22,446 bases of DNA from contig JAJECR010000285.1 in NCBI GenBank assembly GCA_022821935.1, forward strand, positions 1-22,446, read 5' to 3'. The DNA comes from Candidatus Latescibacterota bacterium (lineage in GTDB: Bacteria; JAAXHH01). Position 1 is the first letter of the stretch. Each line of letters begins with the position of its first letter. Under the pieces are notes generated by a model. The model was not told the origin of the DNA, searched no databases, and worked only from the letters and a program-made list of their open reading frames with translations. Positions 14,819 through 22,446 of this stretch are shown one piece after another. Position numbers and translations under genes: made by a program.

Positions 14819-14903
14819 GGCCGGCCCAGACCTGGCGGCCGGCCAATCGCCTGGTACATCCAGCGCAGGACCGGACCAGGCCAGGCGGCGAATCGCTGCC
14901 GCC
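14819..14903 (+). promoter_or_regulatory. Two GC-rich stem-loops in the predicted pntAA leader
   Basis: GGCCGGCC at 14819-14826 and again at 14837-14844 can pair as an 8-bp stem, and the ten bases between allow two more pairs. GGCGGC (14884-14889) pairs with GCCGCC (14898-14903). Both lie between the predicted start site and the pntAA start codon. They match no riboswitch class I know, and neither has a U-tract. Leader structure affecting translation or RNA stability is plausible; so is chance in GC-rich DNA. Confidence 0.4.
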
Positions 14904-14947
14904 GAGAATCCTTGAATTCCCTGCCAAGCATCCAGCCGGAGCAGTAA

Positions 14948-16105
14948 ATGACCATCGGCGTCCCTACCGAAACCTCTCCGGGAGAGCGGCGGGTATCCAT
15001 CGTACCCGTCGGGGTTGCCGCCCTGGTAAGGACGGGATGCGCCGTCCATGTCTCCGCCGGCGCGGGCGGGGAGGCGGGCTTCGCTGACGCGTCCTACGAA
15101 GAGGCCGGCGCCCTGGTGGTGCCGGAGCGTGCTTCGGTCTTCGCCGAGGCCGACGTGATCGCCCAGGTAAGAGGCGGCGGCGCGAATCCCGATTCGGGTA
15201 TGGCGGACATCGAGCAACTGCGCGAAGGGCAACTGCTGGCCGGCTTCCTGGAACCGTTGTCGGCGCCGGCGGAGGTCAAGGCGCTCTCCGACCGGGGGAT
15301 CACTGCCTGCGCCATGGAGTTCATCCCGCGGACGTCCCGGGCGCAGAGCATGGACGCCCTTTCCTCCCAGGCCAATATCGGGGGGTATAAGGCCGCGCTG
15401 ATGGCGGCCGAATACCTGCCGAAGCTGTTTCCCATGATGATGACGGCGGCCGGTACCATTACGCCCGCCCATGTCTTCGTAGTCGGCGTCGGCGTGGCCG
15501 GGCTCCAGGCCATCGCCACCTGCAAACGACTGGGCGCCGTGATCCAGGCCTACGACGTGCGTCCCGCCGTCAAGGAGCAGGTTCAAAGCGTTGGAGCCCG
15601 GTTCGTTGAACTGGAACTGGACACGGCGGATTCGGAGGGTTCGGGGGGATACGCCCAGGCCATGGACGAGCAGTTCTACGCGAAACAGCGGGAGATGATG
15701 GCCCGCGTCGTTGCGGAGAACGACGTGGTGATCACCACGGCCGCCGTACCCGGCAAGCCGGCGCCCGTGCTGGTAACGGAGGACATGATCAAGAGCATGA
15801 AATCCGGATCGGTCGTGATCGATCTCGCCGCGGAACGGGGCGGGAACTGCGAGATCACGGAACCCGGCAGGACTGTCGTCAAGCACGGCGTTACCCTCGT
15901 GGGGGAGGTGAACCTCCCTTCGACCGTTCCCCATCACGCCAGCCAGATGTATTCCAACAACATCGTGAATTTCCTGAAGCTGATGATCGACGACGGTGTC
16001 CTCGACGCGGATGTGGACGACGACATCGTGCAAGGCGCGACCGTGACCCGCAACGGCGAGATCGTCAACGAACAGGTAAGCGCCCTCCTTGCCGGTAACG
16101 GGTAA
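14948..16105 (+). CDS. pntAA: NAD(P) transhydrogenase subunit alpha, part 1 (NAD-binding domain I)
   Basis: A 385-residue soluble subunit of the proton-translocating transhydrogenase, which passes hydride from NADH to NADP+ at the cost of the proton gradient. It starts MTIGVPTETSPGERRVSIVP, as in the alanine dehydrogenase/PntA family. It has FIPRTSRAQSMDALSSQANI around 125-144 (the conserved RxxRAQxMDxLSSQ segment), and the NAD-binding glycine motif VVGVGVAGLQAIATCKRLGA at about 178-197 with YDVRP behind it. The single-chain PntA of enterobacteria also carries membrane helices. Here the chain ends after domain I and the helices are in the next gene, the three-subunit layout known from Rhodospirillum rubrum. 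GGAGC lies just before ATG 14948. The stop is 37 bp before pntAB. Confidence 0.95.
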   Translation: MTIGVPTETSPGERRVSIVPVGVAALVRTGCAVHVSAGAGGEAGFADASYEEAGALVVPERASVFAEADVIAQVRGGGANPDSGMADIEQLREGQLLAGFLEPLSAPAEVKALSDRGITACAMEFIPRTSRAQSMDALSSQANIGGYKAALMAAEYLPKLFPMMMTAAGTITPAHVFVVGVGVAGLQAIATCKRLGAVIQAYDVRPAVKEQVQSVGARFVELELDTADSEGSGGYAQAMDEQFYAKQREMMARVVAENDVVITTAAVPGKPAPVLVTEDMIKSMKSGSVVIDLAAERGGNCEITEPGRTVVKHGVTLVGEVNLPSTVPHHASQMYSNNIVNFLKLMIDDGVLDADVDDDIVQGATVTRNGEIVNEQVSALLAGNG

Positions 16106-16142
16106 CGGCCGGAGCGCTATAGATCGAAGCGAGGAGATCCCA

Positions 16143-16424
16143 GTGGGTGAAACCATTGCCATCCTGACCATATTCGTCCTGGCGGTATTCGTCGGATTCG
16201 AAGTCATCACCAAGGTGCCGCCCATATTGCATACGCCGCTCATGTCCGGCTCGAATGCCATATCGGGCATTACGATCATCGGCGCCATCCTTTCAGCCGG
16301 AACCCAGTACAGCACGCTGACCACGGTCCTCGGCTTCGCCGCCGTGGTCTTCGCGACCATTAACGTCGTCGGCGGCTACCTCGTTACCAACCGCATGCTG
16401 GACATGTTCAAGAGGAAGGATTAG
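16143..16424 (+). CDS. pntAB: NAD(P) transhydrogenase subunit alpha, part 2 (membrane part)
   Basis: A 93-residue protein with three hydrophobic helices (about 3-20, 37-53 and 60-80). It carries TPLMSGSNAISGITIIGAI, the conserved PntAB loop and helix 'TPLMSxTNAISGI'. It forms part of the proton channel together with PntB. GTG 16143 is chosen as start because GAGGAG is 6 nt upstream and the family N-terminus begins here. An open frame to ATG 16089 would overlap pntAA and adds no similarity. The C-terminus (MLDMFKRKD) is a typical cytoplasmic end. Only four bases separate its stop from pntB. Confidence 0.94.
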   Translation: MGETIAILTIFVLAVFVGFEVITKVPPILHTPLMSGSNAISGITIIGAILSAGTQYSTLTTVLGFAAVVFATINVVGGYLVTNRMLDMFKRKD

Positions 16425-16428
16425 ACGG

Positions 16429-17829
<1,401 letters not shown>

Positions 17830-17883
17830 CCGCGGTACACCGGGCATGATGGAATCGGCGACATATACTGGAAGGATCCCCCG

Positions 17884-19065
17884 ATGGCCGCGATAGGCAC
17901 GCCGTTATCCTCTACGGCGACGCGGGTGCTGATGTGCGGGTCGGGCGAGCTGGGCAAGGAAGTCGTCATCGAGTTTCAGCGCCTCGGCGTGGAGGTGGTC
18001 GCCGTGGACCGCTACCCCAACGCGCCGGCCATGCAGGTTGCCCACCGTTCCCATGCCGTAGACATGCTGGACCCTTCCGCCCTGCGCGCGGTGATCGAAC
18101 GGGAAAACCCCGATTTCGTCGTACCGGAAATTGAAGCCATTGCCACCGGTGTCCTGGTGGAACTGGAATCGGAAGGCTTCAGTGTCGTACCCACCGCGCG
18201 GGCCGTCAACCTGACCATGAACCGGGAGGGGATCCGCAGACTCGCCGCGGAGGAACTTGATCTTCCCACGTCTGCCTATCGCTTTGCCGGGAACCGCGAA
18301 GCATACGACCGCGCGGTGCGCGAGATCGGCCTGCCCTGCGTGATCAAGCCGGTCATGAGTTCATCCGGCAAAGGCCAGAGCACGGTGTGCGACGGATCGG
18401 AAGCCGCCGGCGCCTGGCGGCGGGCGCACGACGAGGCACGCGGCGGCGCGGGCAAGGTGATCGTCGAGGGATTCGTGGAATTCGATTACGAAATCACCCT
18501 GCTTACCGTGCGCCACGCGGGAGGCACGGATTTCTGCCTGCCCATCGGCCACGAACAGATCGACGGGGACTACCGGCATTCCTGGCAGCCCCAGCCCATG
18601 AGCGACAGGGCGTGGGCGCGCGCCCGGGAGGTCGCCGAATCGGTCACCACGGCCCTCGGCGGCCGCGGAGTCTTCGGCGTTGAACTGTTCGTCAAGGGCG
18701 ACGACGTGATCTTCAGCGAGGTCTCTCCCCGCCCCCACGACACGGGCATGGTTACGCTCATCTCACAGGACCTGTCGGAATTCGCTCTCCACGCGCGCGC
18801 CGTGCTGGGACTTCCGGTCCCCGGCATCCGCCAGCATGGTCCTTCCGCCTCGGCGGCACTCGTGGTGGAAGGCGAATCCGACCGCATGAAGTTCGGCAAC
18901 CTGGACGCCGCCCTCGCCCAGCCGGACACCGGTCTCTTTCTCTTCGGCAAGCCCGAAGTGTCCGGTCACCGGCGCCTCGGCGTCGCCGTCGCCCGCGGTC
19001 CCGACATCGACTCGGCCCGCGCGAAGGCGGCCCGTGCCATGGAGGCAGTGCGCGTGGAACTGTAG
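17884..19065 (+). CDS. purT: Formate-dependent phosphoribosylglycinamide formyltransferase PurT
   Basis: A 393-residue ATP-grasp enzyme, the same length as E. coli PurT. It makes formyl-GAR from GAR, formate and ATP, the folate-independent third step of purine synthesis. The N-terminal GSGELGKEVVIEFQRLG (19-35) binds GAR, PEIEAIAT at 81-88 follows, and SSSGKGQS at 159-166 is the ATP-grasp glycine loop. VIVEGFVEFDYEITLLTVR and FGVELFVKGDDVIFSEVSPRPHDTGMVT carry the metal-binding Glu residues. GNLDAAL and FLFGKPEV match the C-terminal lid. GGAAGGAT lies 6-7 nt before ATG 17884. It lies 54 bp after pntB. Whether the folate-dependent PurN is also present cannot be told from this window. Confidence 0.95.
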   Translation: MAAIGTPLSSTATRVLMCGSGELGKEVVIEFQRLGVEVVAVDRYPNAPAMQVAHRSHAVDMLDPSALRAVIERENPDFVVPEIEAIATGVLVELESEGFSVVPTARAVNLTMNREGIRRLAAEELDLPTSAYRFAGNREAYDRAVREIGLPCVIKPVMSSSGKGQSTVCDGSEAAGAWRRAHDEARGGAGKVIVEGFVEFDYEITLLTVRHAGGTDFCLPIGHEQIDGDYRHSWQPQPMSDRAWARAREVAESVTTALGGRGVFGVELFVKGDDVIFSEVSPRPHDTGMVTLISQDLSEFALHARAVLGLPVPGIRQHGPSASAALVVEGESDRMKFGNLDAALAQPDTGLFLFGKPEVSGHRRLGVAVARGPDIDSARAKAARAMEAVRVEL

Positions 19066-19175
19066 CGGGCCGGCGGACCGGGAGATGGACGGGCCGCAAT
19101 CGCAAGGCTGCCACCAGCGCGGCCATGGAAAGTACCCCACCGGCGCCGCCTGCATCACCGGCGAAAGGAGGGATG

Positions 19176-20033
19176 ATGCAAAGGCAAACGGAAGACCAGG
19201 TCAACGTGGACGACCGGGACTGGCGCGCCCTGACCCGGGGCGAGCGTATCCGGATGGTCGAGGAGGAGGGTTACCTGATCATACCCGACTGGATCCCTCC
19301 CGAATACCTGGCGGAACTGAAAGCGGAATGCGAAAAACTCGAGACGGTAGGTCGGGACTACAGCGACAGGCAACGGGGCTGCAGGGACCCCCATCTGAAC
19401 AGCCTGAAACTGGCCGAGCTCATCGCCTACGAGCCCACGGTGCGTTTCCTTGAGGAATTGTTCGGCGACCGCCTCGTTTTCATACACTATACCTACGACC
19501 GGTCCGAGCCGGGAACGCCGGGCATCAGTCTCCATACGGACGGACAGCCCTACGGATCGAAAATATTCGGATACGAGGGGAGCTGTCCCATCACCGTCCG
19601 GGTGCTCTACTACCTGGACGTCCTGACGATGGACGTATCGCCCTTTCGGGTGGTTCCCAGGTCTCACCTCTGCATGCACGCGGACGCCCACCCGTACAAA
19701 CGGTACGAACGGCATCCCGAGGAAGTGGTCGTGCCCTGCACCGCGGGATCGGCCCTGTTCCTGAACCACCGGACGTTTCACGGCACCCTGCCCAATTCGG
19801 GAAGCCGTTCGCGCGCCATGCTGGCGGTGGCCTACCGTCCGGCCTGGGCCGGGCCCATCGTCGACGTGGCGCCGCGGGACCCGTCGGACCTGGAAAAGAT
19901 GCCCGATTCGGTCCGGCCCTTCCTGGGCGACCCCAGCATGCGGACGTTCCAATTCGGTGTCGGCAACAAACCGGAAGGGATGACGGACGAAGCGCCGGGC
20001 ATGAACCCGAGCCGTTGGGACCGGCGCGCGTAG
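19176..20033 (+). CDS. Phytanoyl-CoA dioxygenase (PhyH) family protein with intact iron triad
   Basis: A 285-residue Fe(II)/2-oxoglutarate dioxygenase homologue. It begins with the family segment MVEEEGYLIIPDWIPPEYL. The iron ligands are His120 and Asp122 in SLHTDGQPYG and His202 in HRTFHGTLPNSG. Arg213 of SRSRAMLAVAYRP is placed to bind 2-oxoglutarate, and the PRSH turn replaces the usual PGSH. Such enzymes hydroxylate a small-molecule substrate, here unknown. Start choice: AAAGGAGGG at 19164-19172 directly precedes ATG 19173 and ATG 19176. The second gives better spacing, while an upstream ATG at 19125 lacks a ribosome-binding site. The last codons and stop are repeated downstream in an imperfect direct repeat. 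It lies 110 bp after purT and 169 bp before the ThuA-like gene. Confidence 0.88.
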   Translation: MQRQTEDQVNVDDRDWRALTRGERIRMVEEEGYLIIPDWIPPEYLAELKAECEKLETVGRDYSDRQRGCRDPHLNSLKLAELIAYEPTVRFLEELFGDRLVFIHYTYDRSEPGTPGISLHTDGQPYGSKIFGYEGSCPITVRVLYYLDVLTMDVSPFRVVPRSHLCMHADAHPYKRYERHPEEVVVPCTAGSALFLNHRTFHGTLPNSGSRSRAMLAVAYRPAWAGPIVDVAPRDPSDLEKMPDSVRPFLGDPSMRTFQFGVGNKPEGMTDEAPGMNPSRWDRRA

Positions 20034-20127
20034 CGGGATGTCTGGCCGGGCCGGTCGACCGCACCCGGTACGATACGTCGGAGCCGTTGGGGCCCGCGCG
20101 CGTAGCGGGCCTGCCGGGCCGATCGAC
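20009..20127 (+). repeat. Imperfect direct repeat duplicating the 3' end of the PhyH gene
   Basis: Copy 1 (20009-20059) covers the last codons and TAG of the PhyH gene. Copy 2 (20081-20127) lies 72 bp downstream. The first 29 bases differ at two positions, then copy 2 lacks four bases, and the final 15 differ at one. The 72-bp offset is a multiple of three, so copy 2 repeats the same reading frame and its own TAG. Confidence 0.85.
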
Positions 20128-20202
20128 AAGTCCGTTAAACACGAAACACAATTGCTTATCCGCGAGGGGAAATTATCGGCTTCCAACCACAGGAGAATCC
20201 AC

Positions 20203-20847
20203 ATGCCGAAGGCTTTATTTGTCTGGGGGGGCTGGGAAGGACACGAACCCAGGCAGTCCCAGGACATCTTCATTCCGCTGCTCGAATCGGAAGGATACGA
20301 AATCACGCAACAGGATACGCTTGACGCGTACCTGGATGCCGAAGCCATGCCCACGTACGACCTCATCGTGCAGACCGTGACCATGAGCACGATCACCGGC
20401 GCCCAGGAAAAGGCGCTCCTGGATACGGTCGCAGCCGGAACCGGTTTCGGCGGGTGGCACGGCGGCCAGGCGGACGCCTTCCGCAACAACACGAACTACC
20501 AGTACATGGTGGGCGGGCAGTGGGTGTCCCACCCGGGCGGCATCATCGACTACGAAGTCAACATTATCGATCACGATGACCCCATCACGGCCGGGTTGAA
20601 CGACTTCGCCATGCGATCGGAACAGTATTACATGCACGTCGATCCGTCCAACCAGGTGCTCGCGACCACCACCTTCAGCGGGGATCACGATCCGTGGATC
20701 GAAGGCACCGTCATGCCCGCCGCGTGGAAAAGGTCGTGGGGAAAAGGCAAGGTCTTCCACTGCACGCTGGGCCACGTCGCCGCGGATTTCGACGTGCCGG
20801 AAGCGCGGGAGATTGTCCGGCGTGGACTGATCTGGTGCACCCGCTGA
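20203..20847 (+). CDS. ThuA-like domain protein
   Basis: A 214-residue protein of the ThuA-like (trehalose-utilisation, class I glutamine-amidotransferase-like) fold. It begins PKALFVWGGWEGHEPRQS, the usual ThuA start with its GWxGHxP signature. TYDLIVQTVTMSTITGAQEKALLDTVAAGTGFGGWHGG follows the family 'YDvvvl' and 'GgGlvglH' pattern, and the C-terminal half has HPITAGL-like DDPITAGLNDF and GKGKVFHCTLGH. ThuA proteins are linked to sugar or disaccharide use, but no catalytic activity is well established, and the nucleophile Cys of true amidotransferases is absent. ATG 20203 is chosen because AGGAG lies 7 nt upstream. An upstream extension to 20038 would run through the direct repeat and has biased composition. 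Transcribed with the PhyH gene or from its own promoter. Confidence 0.87.
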   Translation: MPKALFVWGGWEGHEPRQSQDIFIPLLESEGYEITQQDTLDAYLDAEAMPTYDLIVQTVTMSTITGAQEKALLDTVAAGTGFGGWHGGQADAFRNNTNYQYMVGGQWVSHPGGIIDYEVNIIDHDDPITAGLNDFAMRSEQYYMHVDPSNQVLATTTFSGDHDPWIEGTVMPAAWKRSWGKGKVFHCTLGHVAADFDVPEAREIVRRGLIWCTR

Positions 20848-20855
20848 TTTTATTC

Positions 20856-20884
20856 TTTACTTTGTTGATTCAGATATATATATT
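20856..20884 (+). promoter_or_regulatory. Possible sigma70-type promoter for the peroxiredoxin gene
   Basis: TTTACT (20856-20861), 17-bp spacer, TATATT (20879-20884), in an AT-rich pocket after the ThuA-like gene. The boxes match 4 of 6 and 5 of 6. Transcription would begin near 20891, about 74 nt before ATG 20965. Confidence 0.45.
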
Positions 20885-20901
20885 GCCAGAACCGATCAAA
20901 G

Positions 20902-20917
20902 GATCAGGCTACTGATC
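20902..20917 (+). other. Small perfect hairpin in the peroxiredoxin leader
   Basis: GATCAG and CTGATC pair perfectly around the loop GCTA. The hairpin lies just after the predicted start site, so it could be an operator or a leader stem. A further short inverted repeat, CTAT-N4-ATAG, lies at 20929-20940. Neither is assigned to a known regulator. Confidence 0.3.
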
Positions 20918-20964
20918 GCACACCGCAACTATCTCTATAGCATGCCATTTGCAGGAGGACTGTC

Positions 20965-21597
20965 ATGGCGTTACGTTTAATGGACGAAGCCCCGGATTTC
21001 ACGGCCGAGACCACCGAGGGAACGATTCGTTTTCACGAATGGCTCGGTGACGGCTGGGGCATACTCTTCTCCCATCCCGCCGATTACACGCCGGTCTGCA
21101 CCACGGAACTGGGGTACATGGCCAACATCGCCCACGAATTCGCCAAACGCAAAGTCAAGATCCTGGCCATCAGCGTGGATCCACTCGATTCCCACCGCGG
21201 CTGGATCAGCGATATCAACGAGACGCAGAACGCGAACGTGAGCTATCCGCTGATCGCGGACCCTGACCAGGAAGTCGCCCAGTTGTACGACATGATCCAT
21301 CCGAATGCCAACGACAAGATGACCGTGCGCTCGGTCTTCGTCATCGGCCCGGACAAGAAGATCAAGCTGATGCTGACCTATCCCGCGTCCACGGGCCGGA
21401 ATTTCGACGAGATCCTGCGCGTCGTGGATTCCCTGCAGTTGACGGCAAATCACAAGCTGGCCACGCCGGTGAACTGGAACAGCGGCGAAGACTGCATCAT
21501 CGTGCCGGCAGTCACGGATGAAGAGGCGGACCAGACCTATTCCGACATCCGTCGCGTGAAGCCCTACCTGCGTTACGTGAAGCAGCCCCAGGGCTGA
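20965..21597 (+). CDS. Peroxiredoxin, 1-Cys (Prx6) type
   Basis: A 210-residue thiol peroxidase that reduces H2O2 and organic peroxides. The peroxidatic Cys45 lies in SHPADYTPVCTTELG, with the active-site Thr42 and the later Arg122 in MTVRSVFVIGP. The long C-terminal arm from about residue 160, with LATPVNWNSGEDCIIVPAV, is the Prx6-subfamily dimerisation extension. This separates it from the AhpC type. A second Cys at 177 sits in the arm, as in some archaeal and bacterial Prx6 members that form a disulfide there, so the 1-Cys label describes the subfamily rather than a proven mechanism. GCAGGAGG lies 6 nt before ATG 20965. The gene ends in a strong terminator, so it probably closes a transcription unit. 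No reductase partner is adjacent. Confidence 0.94.
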   Translation: MALRLMDEAPDFTAETTEGTIRFHEWLGDGWGILFSHPADYTPVCTTELGYMANIAHEFAKRKVKILAISVDPLDSHRGWISDINETQNANVSYPLIADPDQEVAQLYDMIHPNANDKMTVRSVFVIGPDKKIKLMLTYPASTGRNFDEILRVVDSLQLTANHKLATPVNWNSGEDCIIVPAVTDEEADQTYSDIRRVKPYLRYVKQPQG

Positions 21598-21628
21598 TTC
21601 AGGCCGGGCACGGCCGTTACAGTACGAT

Positions 21629-21658
21629 AAAAGGCGCCTCGAAAGGGGCGCCTTTTTT
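21629..21658 (+). terminator. Strong intrinsic terminator after the peroxiredoxin gene
   Basis: AAAAGGCGCC (21629-21638) pairs with GGCGCCTTTT (21647-21656). Two more inner pairs close a GAAA tetraloop (21641-21644), giving a 12-bp stem with one G-T wobble. The run of six T at 21653-21658 supplies the U-tract. It starts about 30 bases after the peroxiredoxin stop. The flanking A-run would also give a U-run on the other strand. Confidence 0.9.
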
Positions 21659-21674
21659 ATTTCACAAATTACGC

Positions 21675-21703
21675 TTGACAGGCGTTCCGTTACGCTGTAG
21701 TAT
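21675..21703 (+). promoter_or_regulatory. Predicted sigma70-type promoter for the SPFH gene
   Basis: TTGACA (21675-21680) is a perfect -35 box, followed after 17 bp by TAGTAT (21698-21703), a 4 of 6 match. TATGAT at 21701-21706 is an alternative -10 box at 20-bp spacing. It lies directly downstream of the terminator, so a new transcription unit starts here. Confidence 0.6.
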
Positions 21704-21722
21704 GATATCATAATGATATTAT
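21702..21722. promoter_or_regulatory. AT-rich palindromic, operator-like block
   Basis: ATGATATCAT (21702-21711) is a perfect palindrome, and it overlaps ATAAT-GAT-ATTAT (21710-21722), a 5-bp inverted repeat. The block covers the -10 box and start site of the SPFH promoter, where a repressor would act. It has a loose likeness to Fur-family boxes, but no 7-1-7 match is exact. Confidence 0.4.
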
Positions 21723-21762
21723 AGTGTTATCTAACTGGCAGGTGTTTCGAGGAGGGGAGTCA

Positions 21763-22446
21763 ATGATAACGGAACGAATACCGCTGAAGTTCAACGGCTG
21801 GAGGGTGTTGGCCTCGCTGATCGTCCTGACTTTGGCAACGCTGGCCGCCATGGATGCGGTCGTCACCTTCAACCCACCGGTGCTGGAAACCGGGATGAGA
21901 GTCAGAGATATACTCCTGCTGATGTTTTTGTTTTTCCCGGCCCTCGCCGTACTGGGGTTTTTTTTCAAGGGATTCTTCACGCTGGAACCGAACGAAGCCA
22001 GTGTACTTACCCTGTTCGGCAAGTACACCGGGACGGTGAGGGAGCAGGGCTTCTGGTGGGTGAATCCCCTCAACAGCAAGCAGAAGATCTCCCTTCGGGC
22101 AAGGAACTTCGACAGCGAGCGATTGAAGGTGAACGACAAGAACGGCAACCCGATCGAGATTTCGGCCGTCGTGGTCTGGCGCGTGGAGGATACCGCCCAG
22201 GCGAGCTTCGAAGTGGACGATTTCGTCGAATACATACAGGTACAGTCCGAATCGGCCATCCGCCATCTGGCGACCAGCTACCCCTATGATCTGACCGAGG
22301 GGGAGACGGCCAGCCTGCGGTCGTCCATTGAAGAAGTGTCCGAAGCACTCGGCAAAGAGATTCAGGAACGGGTCGGCGCGGCCGGGGTGTCAGTATCGGA
22401 AGCGCGGATCAACCACCTGGCCTACGCGCCGGAAATCGCGCAGGTG
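21763..22446 (+). CDS. SPFH/band 7 domain membrane protein (3' end outside window)
   Basis: 228 codons are present and the frame is still open at the window edge. Two hydrophobic segments (about residues 12-36 and 49-70) precede an SPFH domain that starts FFTLEPNEASVLTLFGKYTGTVREQGFWWVNPL. The usual 'I.PNEA.v...FGky.GTv...G..w.nP' pattern is followed by AVVVWRVEDTAQASFEVDDF and the later VSVSEARINHLAYAPEIA. SPFH proteins oligomerise into membrane-bound rings or cages and organise microdomains or protect membrane proteases. The two N-terminal helices suggest a hairpin-anchored member. GGAGGGGAG lies just before ATG 21763. It is isolated from the upstream genes by the terminator and has its own promoter and palindromic block. 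No NfeD partner is visible, but the downstream side is cut off. Confidence 0.9.
   Translation, partial: MITERIPLKFNGWRVLASLIVLTLATLAAMDAVVTFNPPVLETGMRVRDILLLMFLFFPALAVLGFFFKGFFTLEPNEASVLTLFGKYTGTVREQGFWWVNPLNSKQKISLRARNFDSERLKVNDKNGNPIEISAVVVWRVEDTAQASFEVDDFVEYIQVQSESAIRHLATSYPYDLTEGETASLRSSIEEVSEALGKEIQERVGAAGVSVSEARINHLAYAPEIAQV

Larger units (their letters stand above)
14544..14947. promoter_or_regulatory. Divergent intergenic control region (M28 peptidase / pntAA)
   Basis: The only gene-free stretch above 300 bases. It holds one promoter on each strand, listed separately, and between them an AT-richer stretch. On the M28 side, CGCATGC (14629-14635) and GCATGCG (14653-14659) form a perfect 7-bp inverted repeat inside the predicted leader. 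On the pntAA side are two GC-rich hairpins. Open frames here on either strand have no recognisable family motif and are unlikely to be genes. Confidence 0.6.

Noticed and set aside
20929..20940. CTAT-N4-ATAG before the peroxiredoxin gene as an OxyR site
   Set aside because: The half-sites are in the opposite order to the OxyR consensus (ATAG...CTAT) and the repeat is too short to support a regulator.

Overview
This is a GC-rich, gene-dense bacterial chromosomal stretch with 19 intact or nearly intact protein genes and one partial gene at each edge. I see no rRNA or tRNA gene, no CRISPR array and no insertion sequence. The gene content fits an aerobic or aerotolerant diderm: an oxygen-dependent-type protoporphyrinogen oxidase (HemY), a peroxiredoxin, a lipoprotein-type PstS and an exported M28 peptidase. 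Two phytanoyl-CoA dioxygenase (PhyH) homologues, a ThuA-like protein, a Gfo/Idh/MocA oxidoreductase and a glutamate-1-semialdehyde-aminomutase-like aminotransferase occur together. That mix recalls uncultured groups such as Latescibacterota, but this is an impression from gene content, not a phylogenetic placement.

Layout. 1-1566 (+): the C-terminal end of an AMP-forming acyl-CoA synthetase, then a site-2-protease-like M50 membrane peptidase. 1584-2339 (-): a TPR protein with a near-consensus sigma70-type promoter. 2549-3157 (+): MobA, for the molybdenum cofactor. 3244-4962 (-): a two-gene unit, a Gfo/Idh/MocA dehydrogenase followed by a short RsmI rRNA methyltransferase. 5161-8084 (+): a heme pair, HemE carrying an extra HemD-like half-domain at its N-terminus, with a 4-bp overlap into HemY. 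8134-14543 (-): five co-directional genes, read in transcription order M28 peptidase, PstS-like lipoprotein, PhyH-like oxygenase, class III aminotransferase, SulP transporter. 14544-14947: a 404-bp divergent control region with a good promoter on each strand. 14948-17829 (+): the three-subunit proton-translocating transhydrogenase pntAA-pntAB-pntB, followed by purT, a second PhyH protein, a ThuA-like protein, a 1-Cys-type peroxiredoxin and a strong intrinsic terminator. 21763-end (+): the start of an SPFH/band 7 membrane protein behind a TTGACA promoter and an AT-rich palindromic block.

How the genes may work together. HemE and HemY act in the same pathway. PntAA, PntAB and PntB form one NADPH-generating membrane enzyme. 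The PhyH, aminotransferase and SulP genes on the minus strand look co-transcribed and may serve one small-molecule pathway, but no substrate can be read from sequence.

Most interesting observations: (1) the PhyH protein at 11195-12022 has His-Gly-Gly where its paralogue at 19176-20033 has the iron-binding His-x-Asp, the change seen in Fe(II)/2-oxoglutarate halogenases; (2) HemE is fused to what looks like half of a uroporphyrinogen-III synthase; (3) an imperfect in-frame duplication repeats the last codons and stop codon of the second PhyH gene; (4) a structured leader precedes pntAA and a palindromic operator-like block lies in front of the SPFH gene.
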